The notes: generated by a model from the letters alone, not told the origin. Numbered from the stretch's first letter, positions 23,994 to 32,776 are shown. The stretch is DNA of 41,165 nucleotides from Capnocytophaga sp. oral taxon 338 str. F0234 (GCF_000192225.1 NZ_GL872413.1:39602-80766); one strand, 5' to 3'. Numbers and translations are program-made.

Positions 23994-24015
23994 ACGTCTA
24001 ACTATTTATTCGGGG

Positions 24016-24023
24016 CAAAGATA
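24016..24023 (-). promoter_or_regulatory. -7 box of the PAS gene
   Basis: TATCTTTG followed by CCCC on the - strand, 23 nt before the ATG at 23993. Confidence 0.55.
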
Positions 24024-24200
24024 TAAAAATATTTTTAGAAACAAATAAAAAAAGAAATATTTTTATTTTTTTTCATAAAAACTTATTAACCATTTTTTTA
24101 TTTAACTTATTACCTAACATGTAAATAGGAATTTATATTTCTCTGTTATCAACAATTTTCTATTCTAATATCTAAAAATAAATCCTAAAAAATATATTTT

Positions 24201-25256
24201 TTACAGAAGATTATGAATATAATCATAATATTTTTGTCTTAATTTAGTAGCACTATTCTTAAAACTCCCTTTAGGACTCATATCATTATAATACTGAAAA
24301 GAGACTACTTTTTTTAACTTAGTCGTATTAAAAGCTATTGAAATCTGTTGGAAGATACGATCAAAATCGGCTGGTGGAGTGAGCCCTCTTTCATCACGAG
24401 GGTACTTAAAAGTCTCTATATCAGCCCAAAATTCTCCCTTATAAGAGGAATCTTTTCCATAAAGCCCCTTTTCAGCACTTTGATAATATATTGCGAGCTT
24501 ATCAAGGGTTACATGCTCCACCCCTACTCCGTCTTGTAACATAATAATTTGTAAGTTACTCTTGCTAAGTTCCCTCATAAAGTGTTGCAAATCATTTGGA
24601 GAAGAGAGTTTGCTATTCCAAAAGGCAGCAATAGAAACAGGCTTATTATTTATTTGATGTAACCTATCCGAAATTCGGTTCACAAAATAATCCTTAAATA
24701 ACTTTACTTTTTCAACTGTATTATAAGCATTTGGTTCAGGTTCATGAGGAATATACCAACCTTTAAAAGCTGTATTACTATTGAATAGTGTATTTATTTC
24801 CTCTGCAATGAAAATACAATTATCTGCTTGTTGTTTTAACCATTCTACATCTGTCTGGTGATTCCAATAAGTATCATCAAAATACAATCCTATATATACA
24901 TCTATCTGCTTTTTTTGAGCAGCTTCCATTAGGTAAGTAAGAGAATTACTCTTCTTATTCTGAGCAAAAGTATTTGCTGAATTGAACCAAGTAATATTAT
25001 TACTGCTATTCTTAAAAGCTACAAATTGTATTATCGCTGTGGTGATTCCCATTTCCCTCATTTCCTCAAAATGCTCTTCCCATTGAGCTGTTGTCCAATC
25101 TCCTTTTGACCAAAAATCAACAAATGTACCTGTAATTTTCTTTATTTCTTTTTTAGGAGGTATTTCATTATTCTGCGAGCCATCCCTCTCACAAGCTGAG
25201 AGAATGATCAAAGAAAATAACATTATATATAATAGGTATATTCTACTCCTTTTCAT
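24201..25256 (-). CDS. DUF4434 lipoprotein, glycosidase-like barrel
   Basis: The frame is open to a TTG at 25265, but the ATG at 25256 is the better start, giving 351 residues. A signal peptide with the lipobox IILSAC (Cys22) is followed by ERDG. The body matches DUF4434, a TIM-barrel family related to glycoside hydrolases: KITGTFVDFWSKGDWTTAQW, MREMGITTAIIQFVAF, KQIDVYIGLYFDD, FKGWYIPHEPEPNAYN, IIMLQDGVGV and FWADIETFKY. HEPE and DIE are candidate catalytic acids. It is an outer-membrane-anchored lipoprotein. A sugar- or glycan-cleaving role is inferred from the fold only. Confidence 0.82.
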   Translation of the reverse strand: MKRSRIYLLYIMLFSLIILSACERDGSQNNEIPPKKEIKKITGTFVDFWSKGDWTTAQWEEHFEEMREMGITTAIIQFVAFKNSSNNITWFNSANTFAQNKKSNSLTYLMEAAQKKQIDVYIGLYFDDTYWNHQTDVEWLKQQADNCIFIAEEINTLFNSNTAFKGWYIPHEPEPNAYNTVEKVKLFKDYFVNRISDRLHQINNKPVSIAAFWNSKLSSPNDLQHFMRELSKSNLQIIMLQDGVGVEHVTLDKLAIYYQSAEKGLYGKDSSYKGEFWADIETFKYPRDERGLTPPADFDRIFQQISIAFNTTKLKKVVSFQYYNDMSPKGSFKNSATKLRQKYYDYIHNLL

Positions 25257-25283
25257 CTTTACCAATAATTTCTAAATGAAGTG

Positions 25284-25291
25284 CAAAATTA
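25284..25291 (-). promoter_or_regulatory. -7 box of the DUF4434 gene
   Basis: TAATTTTG followed by CAC on the - strand, 28 nt before the ATG at 25256. Confidence 0.5.
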
Positions 25292-25328
25292 CAATATATT
25301 TACATAATTCCAAATAATTTACTTAAAT

Positions 25329-25363
25329 AAAAAAACCTCCCTCATAATTATTCAAGGGAAGTT
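25329..25363 (-). terminator. Terminator downstream of the lysozyme-fold gene
   Basis: On the - strand AACTTCCCT and AGGGAGGTT pair with one U-G wobble around a 12-nt A/T loop, and TTTTT follows. It is about 155 nt after the stop at 25518. Confidence 0.7.
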
Positions 25364-25517
25364 CTTATCTTATTAAAAGAAAGGAATATCTAAATCTCAA
25401 TAGAGATTCTCTATAACTACACAGCTCCAATATTAATAATAACCAGAAGAGAGCCCATAGAATCTTAAATAGTCCTATTAAATAATAATCTATGAAAATA
25501 ATATTGTTTGAAATATT

Positions 25518-26183
25518 TTATGTAGTAATCCGCTGTCCTTCAAACTTATTAGCTTTAATGGAAGAGAGATCAAAATTCTGGAAACTTTTCATATAGTTAG
25601 TGATAGAAGTTCCATTAGCATCAGCAAACGAATTCTTTCCTTTGGACTTGAAGAAAGATTTCACACTATTGGCACCTACTAAATGAGCTGCTGCTAAGAT
25701 ACCTGATTCTGTGATGAATACACCTGCTACTTTCTTCCCAGCAAAAGTATTAATTTCATGTTGTAGTTTCCATTTGTTATGAGCCAGACTCATATAGAAT
25801 ACATCTTCTTGCAAAGAGGGATTCTTTAAGAAATCTGCTTCAGAAATACCATAAAATTTTAAAGCTGATTTCCCAAATTGGTATTTCCCTATATGTCCAT
25901 AAGGATTGGTAATAAAGTAGTTATTACGTGACTCTCGGTATCCCATCTTTTCTTTGAAACCGACAAAATCATTGTTATCATTAATAAGGACAGAAGTATT
26001 GGCTAAATTAATGAAGTTCTGATATACCCCTACTTGTTTTGGAGTATCTACTCTTAGGCTTGCATGCAAATCATCTCTTGTGCCTAAAGTAGGAGTTAAT
26101 AAAATAGTAATTAAAGCAGTTATTCCCAGTGAAAAGAGTAAATCTCTCACCAGATTAAGATACGTTTTTTTGTCTCTAAGCAT
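25518..26183 (-). CDS. Membrane-anchored lysozyme-fold (transglycosylase-like) protein
   Basis: The 221-residue protein has an N-terminal signal or anchor helix at about 15-31 (LLFSLGITALITILLTP). A lysozyme-like fold follows, with GYRESRNNYFITNPYGHIGK at 81-100, where E84 stands as the likely catalytic acid, then YQFGKSALKFYGI. These match peptidoglycan lytic transglycosylase-like proteins found in flavobacteria. The downstream TESGILAAAHLVGANSVKSF also fits. It should act on peptidoglycan in the periplasm. The gene is monocistronic, with a promoter (TTG, 19 nt, TACTTTTG) and a downstream terminator. Confidence 0.78.
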   Translation of the reverse strand: MLRDKKTYLNLVRDLLFSLGITALITILLTPTLGTRDDLHASLRVDTPKQVGVYQNFINLANTSVLINDNNDFVGFKEKMGYRESRNNYFITNPYGHIGKYQFGKSALKFYGISEADFLKNPSLQEDVFYMSLAHNKWKLQHEINTFAGKKVAGVFITESGILAAAHLVGANSVKSFFKSKGKNSFADANGTSITNYMKSFQNFDLSSIKANKFEGQRITT

Positions 26184-26252
26184 TTTCTGTTTTTTCTTTA
26201 AGACTTATCTCTTTCTTTTAAAAAAGGAAAGAGTGCTTAAAATTCCACGAGG

Positions 26253-26282
26253 CAAAAGTACGCTTTATCTATAAAAAGTCAA
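26253..26282 (-). promoter_or_regulatory. Promoter of the lysozyme-fold gene
   Basis: TTG (26282-26280) and TACTTTTG (26260-26253) on the - strand are separated by 19 nt. The -7 box is about 70 nt before the ATG at 26183. Confidence 0.6.
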
Positions 26283-26353
26283 TATCTCTGATTAAAGTTT
26301 AGTTAATCTCTTAATTTTATTTGGAAAATAAAATTTATTAGCAGAAATAGTCT

Positions 26354-26382
26354 ATTGAATAAAATTATTAATCTTATTCAAT
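26354..26382 (-). terminator. A/T-rich hairpin after the HAD gene
   Basis: ATTGAATAA / TTATTCAAT is a perfect 9-bp inverted repeat with an 11-nt loop that begins at the stop codon of the HAD gene. No strong T run follows, so it may be a weak terminator or a 3' stabiliser. Confidence 0.4.
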
Positions 26383-27185
26383 TAAGAAACAAGAGATATT
26401 TTTAACTTTTCTATTATAGTTTTTAACACCCCATTATTGTCATTATCTTCCTCTGTTACATAAGAGGCAACTTCTTTAACTTCAGGTTCAGCATTCTTCA
26501 TGGCATAGCTATAAGTAGCTCTTCTAAGCATTTCTAAATCATTCATATAGTCGCCAAAGACCATTGTTTGCTCTGGAGATATGGTCAATTCTTTTTGTAA
26601 AGCATTAACAGCTATACCTTTATTAACGCCTTCATTTGTAATATCTATCCAATTTACCCCTGAAAGTGTTACTTTTAGTCCTTCTTGAGAAAGTTTAGAG
26701 AAAGTTGGGAAAGAATGATTTTTAGCTCCTATTGGATCAAATAAAGTCATTTGAAAAATAGTATCCTCTATTTGAGAAAAATCCTTAATATTCACAACCT
26801 TAGTATGATAGATATTCACTTGCTCTTCCGCATAAGGCGTTGTAGGTAATAAGTAAGTTGCCTCCTTACCACACAAACCTATAGCTAACTGAGGAAACTT
26901 TTCCCAAAGAGCTAATACCTGATTGATATGATAGGGAATTATAGAACTTTCATAGACTACTTTTCCATTTATTTGTACAAAAGCCCCATTCTCAGAAATA
27001 AATCCTATTTGATTCTTAATAGGTTCAAAATAGTATAACAGGCTCAAGTACTGACGACCACTAGCTACACAAAAATATATTTTTCGTTCTTGCAACAGAT
27101 CAAATACCTGCATAAACTCCTTGGGAAGCTCATGATTTTTATTCAGAAGCGTCCCATCCATATCAGAAACAATAAGTTTTATCAT
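26382..27185 (-). CDS. Cof-type HAD-IIB phosphatase
   Basis: The 267-residue protein is a haloacid-dehalogenase hydrolase of the Cof/IIB group, which usually dephosphorylate sugar phosphates, FMN or PLP. Motif I is SDMDGTLLN with nucleophile D8 and acid D10; motif II includes FCVASGRQY; the last motif is VFGDYMNDLEMLRRA, typical of Cof proteins. The C2-type cap lies between. It overlaps the DUF2007 gene by 4 nt (ATGA), so the two are translationally coupled. They are probably driven by the promoter left over from the decayed msrA. Substrate cannot be told from sequence. Confidence 0.92.
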   Translation of the reverse strand: MIKLIVSDMDGTLLNKNHELPKEFMQVFDLLQERKIYFCVASGRQYLSLLYYFEPIKNQIGFISENGAFVQINGKVVYESSIIPYHINQVLALWEKFPQLAIGLCGKEATYLLPTTPYAEEQVNIYHTKVVNIKDFSQIEDTIFQMTLFDPIGAKNHSFPTFSKLSQEGLKVTLSGVNWIDITNEGVNKGIAVNALQKELTISPEQTMVFGDYMNDLEMLRRATYSYAMKNAEPEVKEVASYVTEEDNDNNGVLKTIIEKLKISLVS

Positions 27186-27412
27186 CCTTCTTTCTCTATG
27201 TTAAGCTGTTCAAGGATTTTATTAGCTTCTTCCCATTGATCTTCAAAGACAAACACCTGCTGATCAGTACCTAAAGCTCCATATCCTGCAATAGTAGCCG
27301 AAGCCATAGGATCTTTAATAATAGGGGTGATATGTTCTTGTTCTAAAGCTCCCTTAAGCAAAGTTACTGCAGGGAGACTCCCTTCATAAAGTTTTTTAAG
27401 TTCTGTCTTCAT
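27182..27412 (-). CDS. DUF2007 small protein
   Basis: The 76-residue protein matches DUF2007, a small family sometimes called putative signal-transducing protein. The features are KLYEGSLPAVTLLKGALEQEHI, a GYGALGTDQQVFVFEDQWEEA segment and a C-terminal helix. The function is unknown. Its ATG lies inside the old 3' end of a decayed msrA reading frame, and its stop overlaps the HAD start, so the original order was msrA-DUF2007-HAD with overlapping ends. Confidence 0.8.
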   Translation of the reverse strand: MKTELKKLYEGSLPAVTLLKGALEQEHITPIIKDPMASATIAGYGALGTDQQVFVFEDQWEEANKILEQLNIEKEG

Positions 27413-27757
27413 GTTCTAATTTTTTATATTTAGGTTTTCTATTTGTAAAAAGATCTTGTATTTTATTAATTTCCAACACTATAGTGAAAACACAATAGAC
27501 TCTATCGGTATTATTCTCATAATAATTTTGATGATAATTTTCCTGTGCAGGATAGACTTTGTAACAGGAAGGGTCTCTATTTCATATTCAGCTCCCCATA
27601 ATGATGATTCCTAAGAGCCCCTCTTAGAATATTCTGTTATTCTATGTTGCTCTTCATTCAGGTAAAAAATAGCTGACTGATTCCGCTTAATCATTTATAG
27701 ATAGCCTTCATACACCAGAAGCATCCTCCTACCACTATTGCTACTTTTATAGTTTTT
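27396..27757 (-). pseudogene. msrA: Decayed peptide methionine sulfoxide reductase msrA
   Basis: Read on the - strand, three separate MsrA pieces remain. First, VVGGCFWCMKAIYK, with the catalytic GCFWC at 27726-27712, ends in a TGA. After a deletion of most of the middle, RNQSAIFYLNEEQHRITEYS resumes. After a further break and frameshift, VYPAQENYHQNYYENN and DRVYCVFT follow to a TAA at 27398-27396. The 3' end overlaps the DUF2007 start, so this was the first gene of that operon. The promoter box TACATTTG remains 7 nt upstream. The product must be inactive as most of the fold is missing. Confidence 0.82.
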
Positions 27758-27763
27758 CTTGGG

Positions 27764-27771
27764 CAAATGTA
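27764..27771 (-). promoter_or_regulatory. -7 box of the old msrA, now for DUF2007-HAD
   Basis: TACATTTG followed by CCC on the - strand. It would produce a leader of about 350 nt made of msrA remains before the DUF2007 ATG. Confidence 0.5.
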
Positions 27772-27790
27772 CAAAAATATTTCTATATAA

Positions 27791-27829
27791 AAACAAAAAA
27801 CTTTGTAAGGAAATCCTCACAAAGTTTTT
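27791..27829 (-). terminator. Terminator of aspA
   Basis: AAAAACTTTGT / ACAAAGTTTTT continues inward to give a 15-bp stem on the - strand with one G-U pair and a 4-nt loop (27811-27814). A T-rich tail follows. It begins about 25 nt after the aspA stop. Confidence 0.85.
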
Positions 27830-27853
27830 GCTATATAAGCTATGTATTCAAAT

Positions 27854-29248
27854 CTACTTAGCAACAATCATATTCTTAGGATCAAGGATTTCATCCAATT
27901 TTTCTTTGGAGAGCAATCCATGATCAAGTACTAAGTCATACACTGCTTTTCCTGTTTGAAGTGCTTCTTTAGCAATCTTAGTACTATTCTTGTATCCTAT
28001 ATGAGGGTTAAGTGCAGTTACAATTCCTATGCTATTCTTTACCATATTAAGGCATACTTCCTTATTAGCAGTAATACCGACCACACATTTGTCTTTAAGT
28101 GTATCTAAAGCGTTTTGGAAAAGAGTTATGGACTCCATAATTGCTTGGCAAATAACAGGTTCCATTACATTCAATTCTAACTGTCCTGCTTCAGCAGCAA
28201 AGGTAACAGTAAGATCATTACCAATTACTTTAAAGCAAACTTGGTTCACTACTTCAGGAATTACAGGGTTTACTTTTCCTGGCATAATGGAAGAACCTGG
28301 TTGCATAGGAGGAAGATTAATTTCACTTAATCCTGCACGAGGTCCGGAGGCAAGTAAGCGCAAGTCATTACAAATCTTAGAAAGTTTTACAGCAAATTTC
28401 TTTAATCCTGAAGAATAGAACACATAAGCACTTGTATCAGGAGTTGCTTCTATAAGGTCGTGAGATAGGACAAAAGCATCTCCTGTAGCTTTAGCTAAGT
28501 TTTCAGTACAAAGTTTTGCATAGCCATGAGGAGCATTAAGCCCAGTACCTATTGCAGTACCTCCCATATTAATTTCTAATAAGGATTGGGCTGTTTTGTT
28601 CAAGGTAGCAATTTCAGCTTCAAGGCTCGCTGCATAAGCTTCAAACTCCTGACCAAGAGTCATAGGAACGGCATCTTGCAATTGAGTACGTCCCATCTTG
28701 ATTACACTTGCAAATTCCTTTCCTTTAGCACGGAAAGCCTTAGCAAGTTCTTGTGCATGTTTTACCAATATCTTGTTCATATTGAACACGGCTAACTTAA
28801 TAGCTGTTGGATAAGAGTCATTGGTGGATTGAGAACAATTCACATGGTCATTAGGATAACAATGTACATAATCTCCTTTTTCATATCCTAAAATTTCCAA
28901 AGCGCGATTAGCTATTACTTCATTGGTATTCATATTCACTGAAGTACCTGCTCCTCCTTGGAACATATCTACGGGGAATTGATCATTGAACCTACCTTCA
29001 ATTACCTCATGACTGGCTTTTTCTATAGCAGCCCCGATCTCTTTAGGAAGTACTCCTAAAGCTGCATTAGCTTGAGCTGCGGCTAATTTTACATAAGCAA
29101 AAGCACGAATAAATTCAGGATAGTCACTCATTTTACTTCCTGAAATGTGAAAGTTTTCTAAGGCGCGCTGTGTTTGCACTCCATAGTAAGCTTCTTTGGG
29201 AACTTGTAATTCTCCCAAAAGATCGGATTCTATTCTAAACTCCTTCAT
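27854..29248 (-). CDS. aspA: Aspartate ammonia-lyase
   Basis: Aspartase converts L-aspartate to fumarate and ammonia, feeding fumarate respiration and succinate formation. The 464-residue protein has the fumarase/aspartase family blocks: [20 protein letters not shown] at 94-113, [11 protein letters not shown] at 139-149, [14 protein letters not shown] at 186-199, and the signature loop [11 protein letters not shown] at 318-328. The QLQDAVP and [10 protein letters not shown] wording favours aspartase over class-II fumarase, though the two are close. It is monocistronic with a terminator after it and a possible TACATTTG box 120 nt before it. Confidence 0.9.
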   Translation of the reverse strand: MKEFRIESDLLGELQVPKEAYYGVQTQRALENFHISGSKMSDYPEFIRAFAYVKLAAAQANAALGVLPKEIGAAIEKASHEVIEGRFNDQFPVDMFQGGAGTSVNMNTNEVIANRALEILGYEKGDYVHCYPNDHVNCSQSTNDSYPTAIKLAVFNMNKILVKHAQELAKAFRAKGKEFASVIKMGRTQLQDAVPMTLGQEFEAYAASLEAEIATLNKTAQSLLEINMGGTAIGTGLNAPHGYAKLCTENLAKATGDAFVLSHDLIEATPDTSAYVFYSSGLKKFAVKLSKICNDLRLLASGPRAGLSEINLPPMQPGSSIMPGKVNPVIPEVVNQVCFKVIGNDLTVTFAAEAGQLELNVMEPVICQAIMESITLFQNALDTLKDKCVVGITANKEVCLNMVKNSIGIVTALNPHIGYKNSTKIAKEALQTGKAVYDLVLDHGLLSKEKLDEILDPKNMIVAK

Positions 29249-29605
29249 ATATAAATGATTTTTATATTATCTAAAAAGTGGCGCTAAGTTACGTTTTTTT
29301 TCTTATACAACCTCTTTCTTTTCTATCTTTTTTTCCACAAAACAATACAATTTTGTTTCCGCAGAAAACAAATGTAATTCTCTTTAAAAATAACCACTAA
29401 CTGTTAAATATATGTACAAATCATAAAAATATTGTGGTTTTTCTTTTAATAAAATATTTCAATTAATTCCATGTTATTAAAAAAATAGGGTATAAAGTAA
29501 ATTTACTTATTAACTTCTAATGATATTTTATTCTCTTTAAGAGGAAATGCCATTATTTTTTATCCTCTAAGTTCTAGAGAATTTTCATTTTCCATTTTAT
29601 CAAAT
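29249..29605. other. Gap between aspA and the antiporter remnant
   Basis: This A/T-rich stretch contains a -7 box TACATTTG on the - strand (29376-29369), the best aspA promoter candidate. No gene or RNA was recognised. No clear + strand promoter for the antiporter remnant was found. Confidence 0.5.
29369..29376 (-). promoter_or_regulatory. Possible -7 box of aspA
   Basis: TACATTTG on the - strand, 120 nt before the aspA ATG, with no -33 match at standard spacing. Confidence 0.4.
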
Positions 29606-30747
29606 ATGTATTTTTTATTATTTTTACCCTTCAAGAAAATAAGACGGCATCATGGTGGTATCTTTTCCTTATTTATTAACATTCTTACTGTTATTGTAGG
29701 ACTTACAATGCTTGCTAATCGTATAAAAGTTGCTTATCCCATACTGTTAGTATTGGGTGGTTTGGCTTTGAGTTTCAGTCCTGAACTTCCCACTATTGTA
29801 ATAGATCCGAACTGGGTACTTCTTATCTTCCTTTCTCCTTTGCTCTATGCTGATACATGGGCACTATCATTAAAGGAACTATGGAAATGGCGTCGTATTA
29901 TTTTTAGTTTTTTCTTTATTGTAGTATTTATCACAGCAGCAGTGATAGCATGGGTCGCTAATATGGTTCTTCCTTACGCAATAAAGCAATCGCTATATGG
30001 GATAATATCATTTTTATCCTTAATGGTTTAGCTTTCTCACTCATAGGGCTTAGCCTTCCTCAAATCCTTTCAAGTATTGAGGAAGAAGGAATCGCTCTAA
30101 GTACGGCTACCTACTACGGAGTACTCATGGCAGGAGTGCTTATCGGAATACATATTCTCTGCGCTTATAGTGCAGTAGTAATTACCCAGATAATAAAACA
30201 TTTCATTAAAGTAGCTGATGGACGTAAGTATAACAATGTAGGCATCCCTCTTATTCTTGGTTGGGCTGGTATGTGCGGAGTACTTTCCTTGGCAGTAGCT
30301 CTCTCCTTTCCTCATCGTAACCTTGTATTATATATGACTTTTATTGTAATACTGGTAACTCTTATAGTACAGGGACTCACCCTGCCTTTTCTCATCAAGC
30401 AAATAACCTTCCCTAACTATAATGAACATCTCCCTAATACAGAAGCTAAGACATTTATCCGTAAAGAACTTGCACGTATAGCATTGGAATATATGTAAAC
30501 ACATTACAGAGAAGGTATTACCAATAGCTTCTTACTCCAGAACCAGAAAGATATATGGCAATTCCAGCTGGATACCCCTAAATGTAGCACTACCGCTGAA
30601 GTACGTAAAAAATATATTGCAATCCTACACTATCAGCGAGAATACCTCGCTCAACTCAATAAAAACCCTCAACTAAATGAACAAATCATACGTTCCTTTA
30701 AACGACAAATCAATTTGAAAGAGGAAAAATGGGAAAATAATTACTAA
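29606..30747 (+). pseudogene. Broken CPA1-type Na+/H+ antiporter gene
   Basis: The first part (29606-30031) encodes the first helices of a CPA1 antiporter: VGLTMLANRIKVAYPILLVL, GLALSFSPELP and LLYADTWALSLKELWKWRR. Around 29996 the frame shifts. The next readable part, DNIIFILNGLAFSLIGLSLP, belongs to a later helix, so a central block with the ion-binding Asp helix is deleted. The second frame continues through VGIPLILGWAGMCGVLSLAVAL to a TAA at 30496-30498. It then stays open as the cytosolic tail (THYREGITNSFLLQNQKDIW ... FKRQINLKEEKW) to a TAA at 30745-30747. Deletion, frameshift and internal stop show it is not functional. Confidence 0.85.
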
Positions 30748-30796
30748 TATAATCAAAATGAAATAGTTATCCTGTTAATAACTATTTTACAAAAAA

Positions 30797-30828
30797 TTTG
30801 GTTTATATAATAAACTTATTTACGTTTG
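30797..30828 (+). promoter_or_regulatory. Promoter of the membrane protein / HTH pair
   Basis: TTTG (30797-30800) and TACGTTTG (30821-30828) are separated by 20 nt, an exact Bacteroidota sigma-A layout. Transcription should start near 30835, downstream of the TTG at 30798 and upstream of the ATG at 30858. Confidence 0.75.
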
Positions 30829-30857
30829 CAATGTATTTAATATTTAAATTTTTAATC

Positions 30858-31457
30858 ATGGAACTACAGCCTTCTGATAGCTTAAAACTCATCCAAGCTA
30901 TCATAGAACAAAGAAAGCAAAAGTATGAGGAAAATGGTTTCTTTCTAATCTTTTGGAGTGTATTAATCATAGCAGCTGGGGTACTACAATTTGCTATGCT
31001 TACCTTGAATTACTATCCAAATTATTCATGGATGGGATGGGTAATACTTATGCCTTTAGGTTTTGTCTTTTCCTTCTTTACAAAAATGAAAGAAGGCATA
31101 AAAAGTAGAAAAGAGAAGAAAATTTCTGATAGTTTAGATTGGCTTTGGTTGGTATCAGGATTAGGTGCAACTATTTGTTTCTTTATTCCTTATACGAGTT
31201 GGGAGGATTATCGTATTGCCATATTGATAATTTATCTACCCTTCTCCTTTGTCGCTCTGGCAATTGCTTTACACTTAAGAATTTCCATTTGGATAGTAAG
31301 TTCTTTGATAGGTATTGTTCTTATTTATAGTACTCTATTTGTCCATTATGAGAAGTATACGCTACCTTTACTCTCTTCCATACTGGCATGCTTACTATTC
31401 CTTGTCCCCGGCATTAGGTTTTATTCTGACTATAAAAGGCAAAGAAATGTTCAGTGA
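30858..31457 (+). CDS. Six-helix membrane protein paired with an HTH regulator
   Basis: The frame is open from a TTG at 30798, but a strong promoter lies at 30797-30828, so the ATG at 30858 (MELQPSDSLKLIQAIIEQRK) is the start, giving 199 residues. A polar N-terminal helix is followed by six hydrophobic segments (about 27-49, 57-75, 94-111, 118-138, 142-161, 167-185) and a basic tail (YSDYKRQRNVQ). No named family is recognised, but small membrane proteins like this are often paired with winged-helix regulators in Bacteroidota. The regulator gene begins inside its 3' end (11-nt overlap), so the two are coupled. Confidence 0.75.
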   Translation: MELQPSDSLKLIQAIIEQRKQKYEENGFFLIFWSVLIIAAGVLQFAMLTLNYYPNYSWMGWVILMPLGFVFSFFTKMKEGIKSRKEKKISDSLDWLWLVSGLGATICFFIPYTSWEDYRIAILIIYLPFSFVALAIALHLRISIWIVSSLIGIVLIYSTLFVHYEKYTLPLLSSILACLLFLVPGIRFYSDYKRQRNVQ

Positions 31458-31731
31458 TTTAGATCCTTTATTACATTCCCAATTAAGACTTGCCATCATG
31501 TCCTTACTTATCTCTGAGGAAAAGGTAGATTTTACTCATATTAAGGAGGTAACTCAAGCTACCTCTGGAAACATCTCTGTTCAAATCCAAAAATTAGAAG
31601 CTGCAGGATATGTTACTATTAACAAGTCTTTCAAGGAGAATTATCCCAATACAGAAGTCACCCTTACTCATAAAGGACTTCTTGCCTTTGAAAGTTATAT
31701 AGAAGCTCTAAGAAGCTATCTAAAACTTTAG
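31447..31731 (+). CDS. Winged-helix transcriptional regulator (HTH_34 / MarR-like)
   Basis: The start chosen is the ATG at 31447 (MFSDLDPLLHSQLRLAIMSL), giving 94 residues; the frame is open further upstream but that part is antisense-like read-through of the membrane gene in another frame. The protein is a single winged helix of the PF13601 type: LRLAIMSLLISEEKVDFTHI, then EVTQATSGNISVQIQKLEAAGYVTI with the recognition helix, and the wing NTEVTLTHKGLLAFESYIEAL. It probably controls its own operon and the partner membrane protein. It ends just before a strong bidirectional terminator. Confidence 0.87.
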   Translation: MFSDLDPLLHSQLRLAIMSLLISEEKVDFTHIKEVTQATSGNISVQIQKLEAAGYVTINKSFKENYPNTEVTLTHKGLLAFESYIEALRSYLKL

Positions 31732-31748
31732 TATAGTGATGTTTGTAT

Positions 31749-31787
31749 TAAAGAGGCTATCCGAAAAATCTTTGGACAGCCTCTTTT
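31749..31787. terminator. Bidirectional terminator between convergent genes
   Basis: AAAGAGGCT-A-TCC / GGA-C-AGCCTCTTT forms a 12-bp stem with one mismatch and ends in T runs on both strands. It serves the HTH gene (+) and the DUF4300 gene (-). Confidence 0.85.
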
Positions 31788-31790
31788 CTT

Positions 31791-32738
31791 CTATCTACCT
31801 ATTCCCTTATACGGATTAGGACGATAGCCATCCATTAACGTATCGTTCTCCATGATAAAGGGAATAGCATTGGGCTGCTCCCATTCCACATCATAGCGGT
31901 TCATCAGGTAATCGCTTAGTTCAGTACGATTGGCAAAGATAATCACCTGATAGGGCTCTTGGAAGGCGAGTTTTTCTACAAAAAGGAGTTTGCTCTCAAA
32001 AGGCACCAATACCCCCACATGACCAACAAAGAGCATATTCTCCTCTGGGGTGATTTGAGAGTGAAATACCACTGAGATAAGTGATGCCTTGGTAGGGTCG
32101 CCCTTATAGTGGAAAGAGATACCACGCTCTTTCCAAGCACGTTGCATGGCTTGCAAATGAGCATTGATATCCTTGGTATTGGCAGTAGGCACTTCGGTAA
32201 AGAGGGCAAAGAAATCATTTTCCTCTTTTGTGGTAAAAAGCTTCTTAGGAGCATTACGTAAAGACTCTCGGTCTATAAAGAGTACTTCGTCCCCTCCTTT
32301 ATTAGCAAATTTTTTATCGGGAAAGGCGATCAAATCACGCAAGAGCGTAAAGGAAGTCAAGCGGCAGTTATACCCCTGAAAAGTAGGGTATTTGGTCGTC
32401 CAGTCGGTTTGTATAGCTACCTCGTCATACTTAGGAAGTAAGCTATCAATAGTAACAAAACCTTTGGATACTAAACCTGCTTTATCACCTATTGTTTGGT
32501 TGAAAAGATTTACTTGTTCCAAAAAAGAAGTTATATTTTGCTCAGCTATCCCTGCTGCTGTAAGGGCTTTTTGTACCTCGTCTTGAGTAGCAGTATCTAC
32601 CAAATTAGAGTAGGTCAGCGTTGATGTGGCTTTTTCCTCAGCCACTTGTGAGGTATTTATCGCTGCTGTAGTAGGAGTTTTCTTTTCTTGGCAGGCTATT
32701 GCGACTAAAGAAAATAGAGTCAATACAATTTTTTTCAT
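31791..32738 (-). CDS. DUF4300 lipoprotein
   Basis: The 315-residue protein has a signal peptide with the lipobox LVAIAC (Cys16) and a Thr/Ala-rich linker, then a globular body matching DUF4300: TLTYSNLVDTATQDEVQKAL, YNCRLTSFTLLRDLI, GGDEVLFIDRESL, ISVVFHSQITPEENMLFVGH and VGVLVPFESKLLFVEKLAFQ. The family's function is unknown. The Cys is followed by QEKKTP, which is not the Lys-acidic surface signal, so the protein is probably on the periplasmic face. It shares a bidirectional terminator with the converging regulator gene. Confidence 0.82.
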   Translation of the reverse strand: MKKIVLTLFSLVAIACQEKKTPTTAAINTSQVAEEKATSTLTYSNLVDTATQDEVQKALTAAGIAEQNITSFLEQVNLFNQTIGDKAGLVSKGFVTIDSLLPKYDEVAIQTDWTTKYPTFQGYNCRLTSFTLLRDLIAFPDKKFANKGGDEVLFIDRESLRNAPKKLFTTKEENDFFALFTEVPTANTKDINAHLQAMQRAWKERGISFHYKGDPTKASLISVVFHSQITPEENMLFVGHVGVLVPFESKLLFVEKLAFQEPYQVIIFANRTELSDYLMNRYDVEWEQPNAIPFIMENDTLMDGYRPNPYKGIGR

Positions 32739-32776
32739 TTTTTATGTTTTTCTCCTTTTTATATTGTTCTATATTT

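Noticed and set aside
24187-24204. Terminator after the DUF4434 gene
   Set aside because: The segment is a palindrome of A and T runs without G-C pairs; such sequences are frequent in this A/T-rich DNA.
25518-26183. Phage endolysin or prophage remnant
   Set aside because: A lysozyme-fold protein with a membrane anchor, its own promoter and terminator, and no phage genes around it.
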